A stretch of DNA of 64,000 nt. Origin: an uncultured Bacteroidales bacterium. GTDB lineage: Bacteria; Bacteroidota; Bacteroidia; Bacteroidales; Muribaculaceae. Location of the stretch: assembly GCA_947644715.1 (NCBI GenBank), contig CANSAP010000002.1, forward strand, positions 1-64,000. The letters run 5' to 3'. The notes beneath the pieces are model-generated. The model saw only the letters and a list, made by a program, of their open reading frames with translations. It searched no databases and had not been told where the DNA came from. The first letter of the stretch is position 1, and each line of letters opens with the position of its first letter. Below are positions 30,039 to 39,944 of this stretch, piece after piece. A program made the position numbers and the translations under genes.

Positions 30039-31040
30039 TTATTCAGCTTTGCCGTCGGAGCCGAGCACGTTGATGATTTTGTGCTTGTAGAGTTTCTCCA
30101 TTTCGTCGCGTGCGGGGCCGAGGTATTTGCGGGGGTCGAATTCGCCGGGCTTCTCAACGAAGACTTTGCGCACGGCTGCGGTCATTGCCAGGCGTGAGTC
30201 GGAGTCGATGTTGATTTTGCAAACGGCGCTCTTGGCAGCTTTGCGGAGTTCCTCTTCGGGGATACCGATTGCGTCGGGGAGCTTGCCGCCGTGGGTGTTG
30301 ATGATGTCAACATATTCCTGGGGCACGGAGCTTGAGCCGTGGAGCACGATGGGGAATCCGGGGAGTTTCTCCATAACGGCGTCGAGCACGTCGAAAGCCA
30401 AGGGAGGGGGCACGAGTTTGCCGGTCTTGGGGTCGCGGGTGCACTGTTCGGGGGTGAACTTGTAAGCGCCGTGGCTTGTGCCGATAGAGATAGCGAGGGA
30501 GTCGCAGCCGGTGCGGGTTGCGAAGTCGATTACCTCTTCGGGGTCGGTGTATGTGTGGTGGTCGGAGCTAACCTCGTCTTCCACGCCAGCGAGCACGCCG
30601 AGTTCGCCTTCTACGGTCACGTCATACTGGTGAGCGTAGTCAACTACTTTTTTGGTGAGAGCCACGTTCTCCTCGTAGGGGAGGTGAGAACCGTCGATCA
30701 TTACGCTTGAGAAGCCGGAGTCGATGCAGCTCTTGCAGAGTTCGAAGCTGTCGCCGTGGTCGAGGTGAAGAACAATCTGGGGGTGCTCCCAGCCGAGTTC
30801 CTTAGCGTATTCAACAGCGCCTTCAGCCATGTAGCGAAGCAGTGTTGAGTTAGCGTAGTTGCGGGCACCCTTTGACACCTGAAGGATAACGGGGCTCTTG
30901 GTCTCGGCAGCGGCTTTGATGATAGCCTGGAGCTGCTCCATGTTGTTGAAGTTGAAAGCGGGGATAGCGTAGCCGCCCTCGATGGCCTTCTTGAACATCT
31001 CGCGGGTGTTCACCAGGCCTAAGTCTTTATAATTTACCAT
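30039..31040 (-). CDS. fba: Class II fructose-1,6-bisphosphate aldolase
   Basis: AIPAFNFNNMEQLQAI, LHLDHGDSFELC, SVMIDGSHLPYEENV, VLHGSSSVP. Confidence 0.93.
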   Translation of the reverse strand: MVNYKDLGLVNTREMFKKAIEGGYAIPAFNFNNMEQLQAIIKAAAETKSPVILQVSKGARNYANSTLLRYMAEGAVEYAKELGWEHPQIVLHLDHGDSFELCKSCIDSGFSSVMIDGSHLPYEENVALTKKVVDYAHQYDVTVEGELGVLAGVEDEVSSDHHTYTDPEEVIDFATRTGCDSLAISIGTSHGAYKFTPEQCTRDPKTGKLVPPPLAFDVLDAVMEKLPGFPIVLHGSSSVPQEYVDIINTHGGKLPDAIGIPEEELRKAAKSAVCKINIDSDSRLAMTAAVRKVFVEKPGEFDPRKYLGPARDEMEKLYKHKIINVLGSDGKAE

Positions 31041-31177
31041 AGTAAAACTTGGGTTAGTAAAGTTCTTTTTCCAAGTGGATTTCCGAGTGCGAAATTAGCA
31101 AAAAATCGGGACATCCGCAAATCCGCTCCTTTTTATTAACTGAGAAGTCATGGGGGATGTTCGGTGAGAGTGCGGAA

Positions 31178-31216
31178 TTAAAAAATAAGCTGTCAGGTCG
31201 GGTGGACCTGACAGCT
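31178..31216 (-). terminator. Terminator of the 32123 minus-strand gene
   Basis: agctgtcaggtc (31188-31199) / gacctgacagct (31205-31216); T-rich tail on minus strand. Confidence 0.7.
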
Positions 31217-31253
31217 GTATCTCAAAGCGGCAGTGGCCGCTATGAATTCCGGA

Positions 31254-32123
31254 TTAGCGGATAACCTGCTTGGTTACCTTGCTGCCCTGACGAACGATGT
31301 AGAGGCCGTTCTCGGGGTTAGCTACGCGAACACCCTGGAGGTTGAAGTATTCAGCAGGAGCGTTCTCAGCTTCGATAGCGGAAACAGCACCGAGTTCGGT
31401 GGTGTCGAAGTAAACCTCAGCTTCAGTCTCGCCTTCGCCGGGGAGCTTGAAGGTGATAGTGCCTTCGAAGTCTTCAGCCATGGTGCTGTTGTCGTTGCCG
31501 GCGAACCAGTAGGAGTAGTCGTCAACGGTTACGATGCCACCGGCAGAGAAGTTGTACTTGTCCCAGTCAGCGTCAGCAATCTTGAACTCGATGCCTGCGG
31601 GGATAACAGTCTCACCCTGGCAAACGAAAGTGTAAGTGATGCCGTCTTCAGTGGAGAACTTCCATTCGTCGCCAGCACCCCATTCATTCATAGCGCCGCG
31701 AACGTAGAGGGGAGTGAAGCCTGTGGGCTTTTCAGTGGTGGTGGTCATGGTGATAGTTGAGAGGTCGCCTGCAACTACGATGTGGTAGAGACCCTTCCAG
31801 GGAGTGCCGATGTTTGCGTCGCCATCTTCGAGAGCTACGGCAGAACCGAGGTCGTCTTCAGTGTAAACGCAAGTCTTGGCAGCAGCGTTGTATGAGTTCC
31901 AGCCGTCGGTATCGCCTTCAGCGGGTTCGCCGATAGCAGTAGAAATCTTGAACTGAGTGAGGTTGTCGATGTCGAAAGTGTAAGCACCGTCTACGAGTTC
32001 AACCTCCATGGGAGCGGTGGGAACCCAGTCAAGACCATCACCTGCGCCGCAGATGTACAGAGTCTGGGCGTTCATTGAGAGAGCTGCAACGGCAGCTGCT
32101 GCAAAAGCGTAAAATTTCTTCAT
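31254..32123 (-). CDS. Secreted SusE/F-like (starch-binding-type) protein with C-terminal sorting-like domain
   Basis: Signal peptide MKKFYAFAAAAVAALSMNA; GAMNEWGAGDEWKFSTEDG; C-term EYFNLQGVRVANPENGLYIVRQGSKVTKQVIR. Confidence 0.7.
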   Translation of the reverse strand: MKKFYAFAAAAVAALSMNAQTLYICGAGDGLDWVPTAPMEVELVDGAYTFDIDNLTQFKISTAIGEPAEGDTDGWNSYNAAAKTCVYTEDDLGSAVALEDGDANIGTPWKGLYHIVVAGDLSTITMTTTTEKPTGFTPLYVRGAMNEWGAGDEWKFSTEDGITYTFVCQGETVIPAGIEFKIADADWDKYNFSAGGIVTVDDYSYWFAGNDNSTMAEDFEGTITFKLPGEGETEAEVYFDTTELGAVSAIEAENAPAEYFNLQGVRVANPENGLYIVRQGSKVTKQVIR

Positions 32124-32215
32124 AAATGAGGAATTTATTAGTTAAACGATTGTGTATATATTGTCTTTTTGTAATTGTGATTTGACTTGGAAACTTTGGA
32201 TGCCAAAAATCGTTG

Positions 32216-32223
32216 CAAAGTTA
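32216..32223 (-). promoter_or_regulatory. -7 element TAACTTTG
   Basis: caaagtta on + strand, upstream of the 32123 start. Confidence 0.5.
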
Positions 32224-32482
32224 GTAAATAATCAGGGGCCTGAAAAATATTTTTTTATGTTTTAGAACATAAATTGCGGCTTGAACCAATGGCCGGTGTC
32301 GATTGTTTAGCGCTGCGCCTTGGGGAGGATGGCGAAAAATGGGAAACGGCTGTTGGACGGTCTATAAAAACGGGCAGTTGTAGGGACTATAAAAGCGTTG
32401 GAAGGGATTATAAAAAAAGGAACCGGCGCGATTTCCGGATGGAAATGCGTCGGCCTTTTACTGAGTTGTCTCAGGCTGTTTC

Positions 32483-32686
32483 TTACTTAGCGGAATCAGC
32501 AGCGGGAGCAGCGGAGTCAGCAGCGGGAGCCTCTACAGCAGCGGGAGCAGCGGTTTCAGACTCAGCGGCAGCTACTTCAGTCTCAGCAACAGCAGCGCTT
32601 TCGGATTCGTTGTTAGCAGCACCCTTGTTGCAGGATACGAGAGCTACAGAAGCGAGAACAGCGAGAGAAAGAACGATCTTCTTCAT
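32483..32686 (-). CDS. Small Ala/Glu-rich lipoprotein
   Basis: MKKIVLSLAVLASVALVSCNKG lipobox; low-complexity tail EAPAADSAAPAADSAK. Confidence 0.7.
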   Translation of the reverse strand: MKKIVLSLAVLASVALVSCNKGAANNESESAAVAETEVAAAESETAAPAAVEAPAADSAAPAADSAK

Positions 32687-32737
32687 GTTAGTCAAGATTT
32701 AAATAATAAAACAATTTTTTTGCTATCAAAAACGATG

Positions 32738-32745
32738 CAAAGTTA
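32738..32745 (-). promoter_or_regulatory. -7 element TAACTTTG for small lipoprotein
   Basis: caaagtta on + strand, 52 nt upstream of start. Confidence 0.5.
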
Positions 32746-32980
32746 CGGCAAATTTTCCGCCCACCAAATTTTTTCACAAAAAAAATCGCGATGGTTAGTG
32801 CTTTTTAGCAGTTTAACATTTGAATTGTTAAATTATTAAGTGGTTTTAACAATTGAGATGCGCAGTTCTCTTCTGTTTGTGCAGTTTAAGCGTGGTTCGC
32901 TCTCGAATCCCTGGGAACGCCTTACTATATTATATGGTTTATTATATGGTTTAATACTTGCGGGTATTAGCGATTATTCG

Positions 32981-32988
32981 TAATTTTG
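32981..32988 (+). promoter_or_regulatory. -7 element TAATTTTG for GH57 gene
   Basis: TAATTTTG upstream of the 33042 start. Confidence 0.5.
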
Positions 32989-33041
32989 CACTGTGGAGGA
33001 GCGTTTGCTCCGATTCCAAGTTAACCGATAAATTCTATAAC

Positions 33042-35537
33042 ATGCGCAAAATTTTTATGACGGCTGCTGCCCTGCTTTTGGGCGCGTCGGCTGTTGTGGC
33101 ACAGGAAAAGCCAAAAATCTATATCGCATTCCAGTGGCACATGCATCAACCCATCTACACTCCGGGCGAGACGGTGCTGGAAACTCATAATTCCGGCTCC
33201 TTGAGCTATGATTTATTAGAGGTATTCACCTCCCGCTATGGAGCTTATACGAATTGGCCTGCCGATGCCGTAAAGAAACTGATTAATGCAGGGCTGCCCG
33301 GCGGCGCGCAGGTAAGCTTCTCCGGCTCGCTGGTTGAGAACCTTAATGTGTTGGAGCAGTCGGGCAAGAGCTTCAGCAATTGGAAAAAGTCTTGGCTCGA
33401 CATGATTCCCCAGAAGAGTGAGAACGGAAATCAGCGTCTGGAGATGGTGGGCTTCGGCTATTATCATCCGCTCATGGCGCTCATTGACCGCGAGGATACG
33501 GAGCGCCAGATTGCCGCCCATCGCGACTGCTTTGCCGAGAATTTCCCCGGGATGCCTTATTCCAAAGGTATCTTCCCTCCGGAGAATGCTTTTGAGGAGC
33601 ACATGATTCCGGCACTTGTGAATCAGGGATTGGAGTGGGTTATGGTTGACAACAGTCACTTCGACCGCACCTGTGAGGATTTCCCCTGGACCAAGAACTT
33701 CTCGATGGTTGAGCCTAACGGTGCCGACGTCATCAATCCGAACCCTGCTGACTGGACTCAGATCACCGGTCTGTATTGCCCGGGCAAGATTTCAGCCGGA
33801 TTCTCTCATCGTCCGCACTGGATGAAATATGTGGATCCGGAATCGGGCCAGGAGTATCGCATGGTGGCAGTGCCCACCTCGCTGGTCTTCGGCAACGAGG
33901 ATGGCCGCGGCGGCTTTGGCGCGCTCCAGTATGAACAGTGCATCTCGCAGCTTGAGGCTTATAATACTGATCCGGAGCACCCCATCCTGGTAGTGCTTCA
34001 TCATGACGGCGACAACCATGGTGGTGGTGCCGCCAGCTACTACACCAGTAACTTCGATGCGTTTGTCTCCTGGCTGAAGGCTAACCCCACGCGCTTCGAG
34101 TGCACCACAATCAATGATTATCTTGACCGCTTCCCCCCGGAACAGGAGGATGTGATTCATGTGGAGAGCGGTTCCTGGTGGGGCGCGGGCGCCGATCCCG
34201 AGTTCCTGAAGTGGAATGGCGACCCGGGCACCTATGCCGGTGCCTCCGGCAATTACAGCCCTGACCACAACTCCTGGGGCATCATCACCGCAGCCTCCAA
34301 CCATGTGAAGACCGCAGCTCAGATTGCTCCCGAGAATGCCGCTGTAAAGCAGGGCTGGAAGGAACTGATGTGTGGCGAAACCTCCTGCTACTGGTATTGG
34401 GACGGCACAGAGGAATGGGACTCCAAGCCTGCTACTGCCGCCAATCTGGCTGTCAGCGCCGTGAAGGATGTGATTGCATCGGGCGAGGACAAGATGGGCC
34501 CCTCCATCTATCATCCGCAGCGCGAGCCGTATAACCCCGGCGGCACGGAATGGGGTGTGGCCATGAGCAGCGACTTCACTGTCTGGACCTATGTGTATGA
34601 CCTCTCCGGGCTGAAGAGTGTCAAACTCATGTATCGTGTGGACAAGGATGGCAAGAACCCCATCACCTCCAATCAGAATGAGACCTATGCCGGGGGCGAT
34701 GAGGTGGGTGCCTGGCAGGAAGTAGCCATGACCGCCAAGGATATTGAATCCATCACTGCTCCCAAGCCTCAGTACAAGGCCGCTGAGTATTCTGCCAAAA
34801 TCGAAGGACTGAAGGATGCGCTTGTCGACTATTACGTTGAGGCTACCGACAACAAGGGTAATGTGAGTCGCAGTCAGATTCTGCACGTGTACGTGGGCAA
34901 AGTCTCCGGCGGCAGCGGCAGCGAAGGTGACCCCGTCTACAACCTGGGTAACTATGCAATCAATCCCGAGCATCCCAACAATAATGATGTCATCACCATC
35001 ACAGCCAAGAACGGCAGCGAGGGAATGGTGCTGCACTGGGGTGTGAACGATTACGAGAAACCGATTCAGGAATATCTGCCTGAGGGTTCCACCTATTATA
35101 CTGACGGCAAGGCTGCCCGCACTCCGTTTGTGAAGAATGCCGACGGCAAGTATGAGTGCAAGATCGGTCCCTTCAACAATGCCGGTCAGAAGGTGGATTA
35201 CATCAGCTTTGTGACCGAGACCAACGGCAGCTGGGACAATAACTCAGGCCAGAACTATAAGTTCACTGTTCTGGAGCCGACAGGCGTGGAGACTGTGCAG
35301 GGAGTTGAGCTTGGCTTCCATGCCTATGCTCTGAACGGCAGCATCGTTGTGCGCTTGCCCCGACAGGAAATGAACTGCCGCGTGGAGGTCTACAATCTGG
35401 CCGGCATGTCGGTGTGGAGCGGCGAGATGCACTCCTCGATGCCCGTAGTGCCCGCCGAGCTGGCCAAGGGTGTCTATCTGGTGCGCTGCCTCGACCCCGT
35501 TTCAGGTCGAGCCACCACTGCAAAGGTTGCCCTCTAA
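33042..35537 (+). CDS. Secreted glycoside hydrolase family 57 (alpha-glucan-active type) with C-terminal sorting-like domain
   Basis: IYIAFQWHMHQPIYTPGE; GFGYYHPLMALID; KGIFPPENAFEEHMIPALVNQGLEWVMVDN; C-term CRVEVYNLAGMSVWSGE...LAKGVYLVRC. Confidence 0.85.
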   Translation: MRKIFMTAAALLLGASAVVAQEKPKIYIAFQWHMHQPIYTPGETVLETHNSGSLSYDLLEVFTSRYGAYTNWPADAVKKLINAGLPGGAQVSFSGSLVENLNVLEQSGKSFSNWKKSWLDMIPQKSENGNQRLEMVGFGYYHPLMALIDREDTERQIAAHRDCFAENFPGMPYSKGIFPPENAFEEHMIPALVNQGLEWVMVDNSHFDRTCEDFPWTKNFSMVEPNGADVINPNPADWTQITGLYCPGKISAGFSHRPHWMKYVDPESGQEYRMVAVPTSLVFGNEDGRGGFGALQYEQCISQLEAYNTDPEHPILVVLHHDGDNHGGGAASYYTSNFDAFVSWLKANPTRFECTTINDYLDRFPPEQEDVIHVESGSWWGAGADPEFLKWNGDPGTYAGASGNYSPDHNSWGIITAASNHVKTAAQIAPENAAVKQGWKELMCGETSCYWYWDGTEEWDSKPATAANLAVSAVKDVIASGEDKMGPSIYHPQREPYNPGGTEWGVAMSSDFTVWTYVYDLSGLKSVKLMYRVDKDGKNPITSNQNETYAGGDEVGAWQEVAMTAKDIESITAPKPQYKAAEYSAKIEGLKDALVDYYVEATDNKGNVSRSQILHVYVGKVSGGSGSEGDPVYNLGNYAINPEHPNNNDVITITAKNGSEGMVLHWGVNDYEKPIQEYLPEGSTYYTDGKAARTPFVKNADGKYECKIGPFNNAGQKVDYISFVTETNGSWDNNSGQNYKFTVLEPTGVETVQGVELGFHAYALNGSIVVRLPRQEMNCRVEVYNLAGMSVWSGEMHSSMPVVPAELAKGVYLVRCLDPVSGRATTAKVAL

Positions 35538-35563
35538 ACTGTTATAACATAGTATAATATATG

Positions 35564-35606
35564 TGGTGGGTGTGCCGTTAATCAAGCAGTACACCCACCA
35601 ATTTTG
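35564..35606 (+). terminator. Hairpin between the GH57 and MGH1-like genes (terminator or attenuator)
   Basis: tggtgggtgt (35564-35573) / acacccacca (35591-35600) then attttg. Confidence 0.55.
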
Positions 35607-35618
35607 TTTCAAAGAAAT

Positions 35619-37856
35619 ATGCGTATATTACCCTCCCTTCTTTTTACCGCCGCCGTGCTCCCGCTTTCGGCGCAGGTGATTGTGCAGACTGATGCCTACA
35701 CTTGGCGCGGTGATACCATTTTCCAAGGGCCGTTCAAGGCTTATCCCCTATCCGCCAAGGATATAGAGTCTACCTACTCAGCTCAGCCGGGCTACTATAT
35801 GCCCATTGAAAAACGCTGGACTCAGAAGAATGACCTTTCGGCTTATCCGCGTCTGACCACTCCCAACCTTCTGCATGAGGCCACCTATAATATGGCGCTC
35901 GATGAGATGGTGAACGCAGTGGAGCCGGACACCACTCTGCGCACCGGCAAGGAGTGGGCCGGCGTGTGGACCCGCGATGTCAGCTACTCCATAATCCTCT
36001 CCATGGCTTACATGCAGCCGGAAGCTGCCCGCATTTCGCTGGAGAAGAAAGTGGATCCGATGGGTCGCATTATTCAGGACACCGGCAGCGGTGGCGCCTG
36101 GCCCGTGAGCACCGACCGTGCTATCTGGGCCGTGGCCGCTTATGAAGTGTATAAGGTGACCGGCGACAAGGAGTGGCTTAAATTCATCTATCCCGTAATC
36201 AAGCGCTCGCTGGAGACCGATGCCAAGACCGTCTATGCAGAGAGCGGATTGGTGAAGGGTGAGACCTCCTTCATCGACTGGCGCGAGCAGAGCCATCCGA
36301 AGTGGATGCAGACGGCTGACATATATAACAGTGAGACCCTCTCAACCTCCATCGTTCACGCGCAGGCCTGGCATGTGCTGGCCGAAATTGCTGCCGATCT
36401 CGGCCACAAGAAGGAGGCTAAGGAGGCGCAGACCATGAGCGACAAAATTGCTGCTGCAGTCAACGAGCATCTTTGGATGGATGACAAGGGCTACTATGCC
36501 ATGTACCGTTATGGCCGCGACAATCTGATTCTCAATCCCCGCGCCGAGACACTCGGTGAGTCGTTGGCGATACTTTGGGATGTAGCTACTCCGGAGCAGG
36601 CTGCGAAACTCAGCAGCTCCAATCCCACGACCCCCTTCGGCACAGCTATCTTCTATCCGCAGATAGCCGACATGCCGGCCTATCACAATAATTCTCTTTG
36701 GCCCTGGGTCGGCTCCATGTGGGCGCTCGCGAGCGCCAAGGCCGGCAACGAGCAGGGCACGCTGGAGGCCATCGGAGCCGTAATCCGCCCGGCTGCTCTG
36801 TTTGCCACCAATAAGGAGAACTTCAACCTCGATAACGGCGACATAGCCACCGAGCTTAATTCATCCAACATGCTCTGGTGTCTGAGCGGAAATATAGCTC
36901 TGACTCATAAGATTCTCTTTGGTATTGATTATCAGAAGGATGGGCTGGCCTTTCATCCCTTCGTGCCGGAAGCGCTTGGCGCTACCCGCCGTCTGGAGAA
37001 CTTCCGCTATCGCGGCGCTACGCTCGACATCACCGTGGAGGGCTACGGCTCGAAAATAGCTTCATTCACGGTCAATGGCAAGGAGCAGGCCCCCTTCATT
37101 CCTGCCAAGACCAAGGGTGACCTCAAGATTGTAATCAAGATGGACAATCAGCCCATCGCTCCCCTTGCGGTGAATCATCAGCCGAATAAGAAGGCTCCGC
37201 TGACCCCCATTGTGCGTCGCGAGGGTGACATGCTTCGCTGGAACCCGATTGAGTATATTGGCAAATATATTATTATGGTTGACGGTCAGCCCGCAGCAGA
37301 AACCCACACCACCACTTGGCCGCTTGAGCCGGGGCATGAGTATCAGGTTGTCGGAGTGGATGGCCAGGGTGTGCCCTCCTTTGCCTCAGAGCCTGTGACC
37401 ACCTATGAGGAATTGGTATATGAGATGCCGGGCGAGGGCACGACTGTGGCCTCGGCTGAGGTCTCCTATGCCCCGAAGCATGAGGTGCAGGGCTACTTCG
37501 GTCAAGGCTTCGTGGAGACCGACAAGAGCTCCGCGCCGCTGGAGCTGACCGTTGATGTGCCTGCTGACGGGGAGTATGCGCTTGTAGTGCGCTACGCCAA
37601 CGGCAACGGACCGGTGAACACCGAAAACAAATGTGCCATCCGCACCCTCTTCGTCGACGGCGTTGAGGCCGGCACCATCGTGCTTCCGCAGCGCGGCGTA
37701 GCCAACTGGGATGACTGGGGTGAGTCCAACCACCTGCCCCTGGCGCTGAAGGCCGGTAGTCACACGCTCTCCCTGCAATTCCTGCCGCAGGATGAGAACA
37801 TGAACATAGCGACCAACCACGCCCTCATCGACTCCATCACCCTGCTCCGCAAATAA
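35619..37856 (+). CDS. Secreted six-hairpin glycosidase (MGH1/trehalase-like) with C-terminal CBM35-like domain
   Basis: EWAGVWTRDVSYSIILSMAY, YHNNSLWPWVGSMWALASAKAGNE, ELNSSNMLWCLSGNIALTHKILFGI; C-term YALVVRYANGNGPVNTENKCAIRTLFVDG. Confidence 0.75.
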   Translation: MRILPSLLFTAAVLPLSAQVIVQTDAYTWRGDTIFQGPFKAYPLSAKDIESTYSAQPGYYMPIEKRWTQKNDLSAYPRLTTPNLLHEATYNMALDEMVNAVEPDTTLRTGKEWAGVWTRDVSYSIILSMAYMQPEAARISLEKKVDPMGRIIQDTGSGGAWPVSTDRAIWAVAAYEVYKVTGDKEWLKFIYPVIKRSLETDAKTVYAESGLVKGETSFIDWREQSHPKWMQTADIYNSETLSTSIVHAQAWHVLAEIAADLGHKKEAKEAQTMSDKIAAAVNEHLWMDDKGYYAMYRYGRDNLILNPRAETLGESLAILWDVATPEQAAKLSSSNPTTPFGTAIFYPQIADMPAYHNNSLWPWVGSMWALASAKAGNEQGTLEAIGAVIRPAALFATNKENFNLDNGDIATELNSSNMLWCLSGNIALTHKILFGIDYQKDGLAFHPFVPEALGATRRLENFRYRGATLDITVEGYGSKIASFTVNGKEQAPFIPAKTKGDLKIVIKMDNQPIAPLAVNHQPNKKAPLTPIVRREGDMLRWNPIEYIGKYIIMVDGQPAAETHTTTWPLEPGHEYQVVGVDGQGVPSFASEPVTTYEELVYEMPGEGTTVASAEVSYAPKHEVQGYFGQGFVETDKSSAPLELTVDVPADGEYALVVRYANGNGPVNTENKCAIRTLFVDGVEAGTIVLPQRGVANWDDWGESNHLPLALKAGSHTLSLQFLPQDENMNIATNHALIDSITLLRK

Positions 37857-37875
37857 TTCTCCTGTTGCATCCTTC

Positions 37876-37926
37876 CTCAGGCGGGCATCCGGCAAAGCTG
37901 TTGCGGATGCCCGCCTGAGCATTTTT
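37876..37926 (+). terminator. Strong Rho-independent terminator
   Basis: ctcaggcgggcatccg (37876-37891) / cggatgcccgcctgag (37904-37919) + catttttg. Confidence 0.8.
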
Positions 37927-37972
37927 GACGATATATTTTTGCACACATTCTGAGAATTTGCAAAGATTGTTG

Positions 37973-37980
37973 TAAATTTG
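37973..37980 (+). promoter_or_regulatory. -7 element TAAATTTG for mechanosensitive channel gene
   Basis: TAAATTTG upstream of the 38038 start. Confidence 0.5.
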
Positions 37981-38037
37981 CATCTCTAATCCAATACAGA
38001 GAAGTCATCTGGACTTAAGACTATAAACATTACCGCG

Positions 38038-39234
38038 ATGATGCTTTCCGGATACGTATATGATTTCCTGACACTGTTCCTGACCGGAGCGGTGGCGAAA
38101 GGGGTGTTGATTCCCGTGACTGTCGCTGTGATCTTTTTGTTGGCGACAGCGTCTTATTTCGTGTGCGTGCATCTGCTGACCCCGTTGGTGCATCTGATTA
38201 CGCTTAAGACAGAAACTGATTGGGATGATGACCTGCTTAATCACCGGTTCTTGTCAGCCGTTTCGCAGCTGGCTCCGGCTCTGCTGATAGCGTGGTTGCT
38301 GCCTCAAGTAGCTCAGGGACATATAGGCTGGACCTCCTGGCTTGAAAAGTTGACAAGGTTCTACATTGTCTGGACGGCCGTCAAGCTGGTGAATGTCTTT
38401 ATTCAGAATCTGTATACCGGTCTTGACCGGCGGAGCATGTACCGCGAGCATAATCTCTCGGTGATAGTTCAGGCCTTTAAGTTGGTAATGGTGCTCGTGG
38501 GTGTTATTATTGGCGTCAGCATCCTGTTTGACCGCTCTCCGTTTGATGTGCTGACAGCCCTGGGAGCCTCGGCCGCTATTCTGATGTTGGTTTTCAAGGA
38601 CACGATTATGGGTCTTGTGGCCGGAGTGCAGCTCTCGGCCAACGGAATGCTCCATAAGGGTGATTGGATAATCTCTGACAAGGCAAAGGCCAATGGCGAG
38701 GTGCTTGATGTGAAGCTCACCACAGTGAAGGTGCGCAACTGGGATAATTCAGTGACTACCATTCCCCCCTATACACTCGTCTCCGATTCTTTTCAGAACT
38801 ATCAGAACATGCGGAGGGTGGGAGCGCGGCGCGTGGCTCGCAGCATCAACATCGACCTGAATACGATAGGCTTCCTTGACGAAGCTCGTATAACGGCACT
38901 GAGAGAGCGGGGCTGGCTCGAAGGCCTCGGCGAAATCAAAGCGGAGCAGACGGTCAATATTTCATTGCTGCGCCGCTATCTGGAGCATTACCTCGGCACG
39001 CATCCCGAGGTGCGCCAAAAGGATAAGGATAATTCAGCTATCTTTATGATGGTTAGGCAGTTGCAGCCGACGCCTCAGGGGCTCCCGCTGGAGCTTTACT
39101 TCTTCACCAACCGCACTAACTGGAAGCGTTACGAGGCATTGCAGAGCGACATCTTCGACCATGTCTACGCCATTCTGCCGCACTTCGGCCTGCGTATGTA
39201 TCAATCCCCTGCCGGAAGCGATTTCCGCTCCTGA
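38038..39234 (+). CDS. MscS-family mechanosensitive ion channel
   Basis: Multiple TMs; LGASAAILMLVFKDTIMGLVAGVQLSANGMLHKGDWI; VKVRNWDNSVTTIPPYTLVSDSFQNY. Confidence 0.88.
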   Translation: MMLSGYVYDFLTLFLTGAVAKGVLIPVTVAVIFLLATASYFVCVHLLTPLVHLITLKTETDWDDDLLNHRFLSAVSQLAPALLIAWLLPQVAQGHIGWTSWLEKLTRFYIVWTAVKLVNVFIQNLYTGLDRRSMYREHNLSVIVQAFKLVMVLVGVIIGVSILFDRSPFDVLTALGASAAILMLVFKDTIMGLVAGVQLSANGMLHKGDWIISDKAKANGEVLDVKLTTVKVRNWDNSVTTIPPYTLVSDSFQNYQNMRRVGARRVARSINIDLNTIGFLDEARITALRERGWLEGLGEIKAEQTVNISLLRRYLEHYLGTHPEVRQKDKDNSAIFMMVRQLQPTPQGLPLELYFFTNRTNWKRYEALQSDIFDHVYAILPHFGLRMYQSPAGSDFRS

Positions 39235-39481
39235 CGTTATTTTTACGATTTGAGAATCAGATTACATCATATATCATTTGCTGCCATAGCCATTCTGTTT
39301 ATAGTTTCGATTGCATTACTTGTGATTAAAGCTTGTGGCAGAGATGCGGAGCGTGACGCCCGGCTATATATACTTCTTTGGTCGCAATGATTATCCGCAG
39401 GCTTACTTCATCATTAAAGCCGGCTCACAGGTTGCAAAGATGGTCGTAAGATAAGCGAACTTTTACTAACTGATTGATTTT

Positions 39482-39540
39482 ACCCCTCACTGCGTTCGGG
39501 TCACGATGGATGCCCGCGTGTCGCAGTGAGGGGTTATCTT
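39482..39540. terminator. Inverted repeat, possible bidirectional terminator
   Basis: acccctcactgcg (39482-39494) / cgcagtgaggggt (39522-39534). Confidence 0.5.
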
Positions 39541-39796
39541 ATTTGTACTCTCGCAGCCGGGGAGGGGCACCGGAGGCGCAGGCTGCCGCGAGCTTTTCTG
39601 CCGCATGGTTCATGCGTTGAGCTTTTGCATAGCTCATGGCCTCTTTGCGGGTGTTGTGTTCAAGAAGGGCTATCAGGAGCAGAGAGCCGGTTGCCATCTG
39701 CTCGAATTCCTCCTTATGTGGAGCGAATCTTTCCGAGAATCCGTTTTCGCAGATGCGGATTACACCCCCGCCATTGGCGAGCGCATACTTCCGCAT
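39539..39796 (-). CDS. Hypothetical small protein
   Basis: 85-aa ORF; no recognised domain. Confidence 0.3.
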   Translation of the reverse strand: MRKYALANGGGVIRICENGFSERFAPHKEEFEQMATGSLLLIALLEHNTRKEAMSYAKAQRMNHAAEKLAAACASGAPPRLREYK

Positions 39797-39944
39797 TTCG
39801 TTTTCCCGGGGAGAATTGGCGGCTAAATCTGACCACCTTTATTTGCGGTTGCTTAAGCAGGGAAACAAGTATTTGACCGCACGCGTGTAGTCGTGATGAT
39901 GCGCGCGATGCAGGTAATTCGGATGCCGGGGCTTGGTTATGTAT

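Noticed and set aside
33792-35036. 414-aa minus-strand ORF opposite GH57
   Set aside because: Antisense shadow of a well-supported secreted GH57 gene
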